Shown: positions 62,440 to 64,000 of the stretch, piece by piece
Layout: each line of letters begins with the position of its first letter
Numbering within the stretch: the stretch's first letter is position 1
Assembly: GCF_004522175.1 (NCBI RefSeq)
Contig: NZ_SDEB01000001.1
Span: forward strand, 124,001 to 188,000
DNA from: Paracoccus ravus
GTDB lineage: Bacteria; Pseudomonadota; Alphaproteobacteria; Rhodobacterales; Rhodobacteraceae
Length of the DNA: 64,000 nt
Direction: 5' to 3'
Translations under genes and position numbers: made by a program
Notes under the pieces: model-generated
Told to the model about the DNA's origin: nothing
What the model saw: only the letters and a program-made list of their open reading frames with translations
Databases searched by the model: none

Positions 62440-63723
62440 TCAGTAGTTCGATTTTTCCTGCACGCAGCTATTGGTCTCGGTGTTCCACATGCCGCATTTC
62501 TTGCCCGGCCAATCCGAGTCGAGCTTGGCGCTTTCAGGCAGGAAATCGGTCCAGGCATCGCCGGCGACCTCGTCGGTCTGGCTCACGATGTCGAACTGGC
62601 CATCGGCGCGGATCTCGCCGATCAGGACCGGCTTGGTCAGGTGGTGGTTCGGCAGGACCTTGGCCATGCCGCCGGTCAGGTTCGGCACCTCGACGCCGAC
62701 AATGGCGTCCAGAACCGGGTCGGTATCGGTGGTTCCCGCCTTCTCGACCGCCTTAACCCAGGCATTGAAGCCGATGACCGTGGCTTCCATCGGGTCATTG
62801 GTGACACGCTTGTCGTTCTCGGTGAACTTGTGCCACTCGTCGATAAAGGCCTTGTTGGTATCATTCTCGGCGGATTGGAAGTAATTCCATGCCGCGAGAT
62901 GGCCCACGAGGTTGGTGGTATCCAGACCGGCCAGTTCTTCTTCGCCCACCGAAAAGGCGATGACCGGGATTTCCTCGGCCGAGATGCCCGCAGCCGCCAG
63001 TTCCTTGTAGAAGCCGATATTCGCGTCGCCATTGATGGTCGAGACGACGCCGACCTTCTTGCCATCGGCCCCCAGCGCCTTCACATCCGCGACGATCTTG
63101 GACCAGTCGGAGTGACCGAAGGGGGTGTAGTTCACGAAGATATCGCCTTCGGCCACGCCCTTGCCCTTGAGATAGGCATCAAGGATGTTGTTCGTGGTGC
63201 GCGGATAGACGTAATCCGTGCCTAGAAGCGCCCATTTCTCGACGCCCAGTTCCTCGGCCATGTAATCCACCGCCGGAATCGCCTGCTGGTTTGGCGCGGC
63301 ACCGGTATAGATGACGTTCTTCGAGCTTTCCTCGCCCTCATACTGCACCGGGTAGAACAGCAACCCGTTCAGTTCTTCGATGACGGGCAGCACCGACTTG
63401 CGGCTGACCGAGGTCCAGCAACCGAAAATGGCGTCAACGCCATTGACCGAGATGAGTTCGCGCGCCTTTTCCGCGAAAAGCGGCCAGTCCGAGGCCGGAT
63501 CGACCACGACCGCTTCGATTTTCTTGCCGAGCAAGCCGCCCTTGGCGTTCTGCTGCTCGACCATCATCAGCACGGTGTCTTTCAGCGTGGTCTCGGAAAT
63601 CGCCATGGTTCCCGAAAGCGAGTGGAGAACCCCGATCTTGATGGTGTCCTCCTGCGCCCATGAGGCGCTCGTCAGGCCGACCGACACAAGGGCGGCGGCC
63701 AAGACGCTGCTATAATACTTCAT
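62440..63723 (-). CDS. urtA: Urea ABC transporter substrate-binding protein UrtA
   Basis: A 427-residue periplasmic binding protein with a signal peptide (residues 1-23, ending SASWA before QED) and the UrtA wording IKIGVLHSLSGTMAISETTLKD, IFGCWTSVSRKSVLPV and YPVQYEGEESS, different from LivJ-type amino acid binders. It captures urea for UrtBCDE. First gene of the operon. Confidence 0.95.
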   Translation of the reverse strand: MKYYSSVLAAALVSVGLTSASWAQEDTIKIGVLHSLSGTMAISETTLKDTVLMMVEQQNAKGGLLGKKIEAVVVDPASDWPLFAEKARELISVNGVDAIFGCWTSVSRKSVLPVIEELNGLLFYPVQYEGEESSKNVIYTGAAPNQQAIPAVDYMAEELGVEKWALLGTDYVYPRTTNNILDAYLKGKGVAEGDIFVNYTPFGHSDWSKIVADVKALGADGKKVGVVSTINGDANIGFYKELAAAGISAEEIPVIAFSVGEEELAGLDTTNLVGHLAAWNYFQSAENDTNKAFIDEWHKFTENDKRVTNDPMEATVIGFNAWVKAVEKAGTTDTDPVLDAIVGVEVPNLTGGMAKVLPNHHLTKPVLIGEIRADGQFDIVSQTDEVAGDAWTDFLPESAKLDSDWPGKKCGMWNTETNSCVQEKSNY

Positions 63724-63842
63724 CCCTGTTTTCCCTCTCGTTGTGTGCCGCTGGGCGGCTGTAACGATGAGGGCAATGAGTCGGGCAGAATGCCAAGTTC
63801 AAGGGCAGGCCAAGAACAGGACGTTCAGCGCTGCCCTTATTT

Positions 63843-63868
63843 GTGCCCGGTTTTCAGGCACTAGGTGC
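63843..63868. promoter_or_regulatory. Overlapping palindromes upstream of urtA
   Basis: GTGCC, 9 bases, GGCAC (63843-63861) overlaps GCAC-TAG-GTGC (63858-63868), about 120-145 bases before urtA. Position and symmetry suit an operator of a nitrogen regulator, but neither is a clean NtrC site. Confidence 0.3.
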
Positions 63869-63894
63869 GATCCGGCGGCAAAGCGAAAAAGCGT

Positions 63895-64000
63895 TCAGCC
63901 GCGCAGCATGGCCAAGAGCGCGGCATCGGCATAGCCGTCCGGCACCATGCCGCGGCTGCGCTGGTAGCCCTTGACCGCCTCGACGGATTTCGAGCCCAGC
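63895..64000 (-). CDS. C-terminal fragment of a lytic murein transglycosylase
   Basis: On the minus strand the frame is open from the window edge to a TGA at 63895-63897 and encodes 34 residues reading LGSKSVEAVKGYQRSRG, then VPDGYADAALLAMLRG. That is the end of a type 1 peptidoglycan-binding domain as found at the C-terminus of alphaproteobacterial MltB-type lytic transglycosylases. The catalytic domain is outside the window, so the enzyme class is inferred from the domain alone. Confidence 0.6.
   Translation of the reverse strand, partial: LGSKSVEAVKGYQRSRGMVPDGYADAALLAMLRG

Noticed and set aside
63724..63894. Sigma-54 promoter or classical NtrC site for urtA
   Set aside because: No GG-N10-GC element with proper spacing, and the palindromes do not match the NtrC consensus orientation.
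1..64000. tRNA, rRNA, CRISPR arrays, intact insertion sequences, prophage
   Set aside because: I looked through the intergenic stretches for tRNA T-loops, regular repeat-spacer arrays, transposase motifs and terminal inverted repeats and found none that hold up.

Overview
The window is a 64 kb stretch of high-G+C chromosomal DNA (about two thirds G+C by eye) from an alphaproteobacterium, most likely a Paracoccus-like member of the Rhodobacteraceae. The assignment is an inference from gene content: a DUF1127 mini-protein, a TrcR (DUF1013) cell-cycle regulator, bacterial COQ9, an IalB-family exported protein, an Alphaproteobacteria-type gpmI-envC-ctpA-rppH operon and tightly packed genes with ATGA stop/start overlaps. 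It reads mostly as a core housekeeping chromosome with a few accessory patches. I saw no rRNA, tRNA, CRISPR array, intact insertion sequence or prophage.

Layout. 1-1.1 kb: two sulfotransferase-type genes, the first cut by the window edge. 1.1-9.5 kb: HrpB helicase, a membrane-anchored RTX-like acidic protein, a YcjX/YcjF-like pair, ArfB ribosome rescue, a Nudix hydrolase and a Pit phosphate transporter. 9.7-14.6 kb: a ThDP enzyme, a low-molecular-weight phosphatase, SmpB, a mercaptopyruvate sulfurtransferase and an aromatic/aspartate aminotransferase. 14.6-19.3 kb: a coiled-coil membrane protein, a large OmpA-domain envelope protein, UbiA, RsmE and a DUF1127 protein. 19.8-30.6 kb: PrmA-MsrA, a P1 peptidase, GabD, TrcR, an RNase T2, a COQ9-quinone reductase pair, S21, an Lrp regulator, MscL, a glutathione transferase and a DUF1275 membrane protein. 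30.6-41 kb: pheT and pheS separated by two small genes, an ArsC-like protein, an amino acid:cation symporter, a P450, rplT-rpmI and pyruvate kinase. 41-48 kb: N-formylglutamate amidohydrolase, PriA, transaldolase-DUF484-xerC, a TauE/SafE permease and a secreted RTX-repeat protein. 48.7-56.4 kb: IalB-like protein, RlmN, a Tat-exported phosphoesterase and the gpmI-envC-ctpA-rppH operon. 56.5-64 kb: an A+T-richer membrane protein, a guanidine exporter and the urea ABC transporter urtABCDE, with the 3' end of a lytic transglycosylase at the right edge.

The most informative non-coding feature is just upstream of the small SMR transporter at 57.4 kb: two short hairpins with ACGA and ACGG tetraloops, each closed by GG/CC, which match the mini-ykkC (guanidine-II) riboswitch. 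The transporter carries the Gdx signature residues (E13, W16, S42, Y59, W62), so leader and gene predict the same ligand. It lies tail to tail with the complete urt operon, giving a small guanidine/urea nitrogen module. Riboswitch class and transporter family are both known; the linkage to urt and the details of the leader are what merit follow-up. I did not find a convincing, wholly undescribed system in this window.
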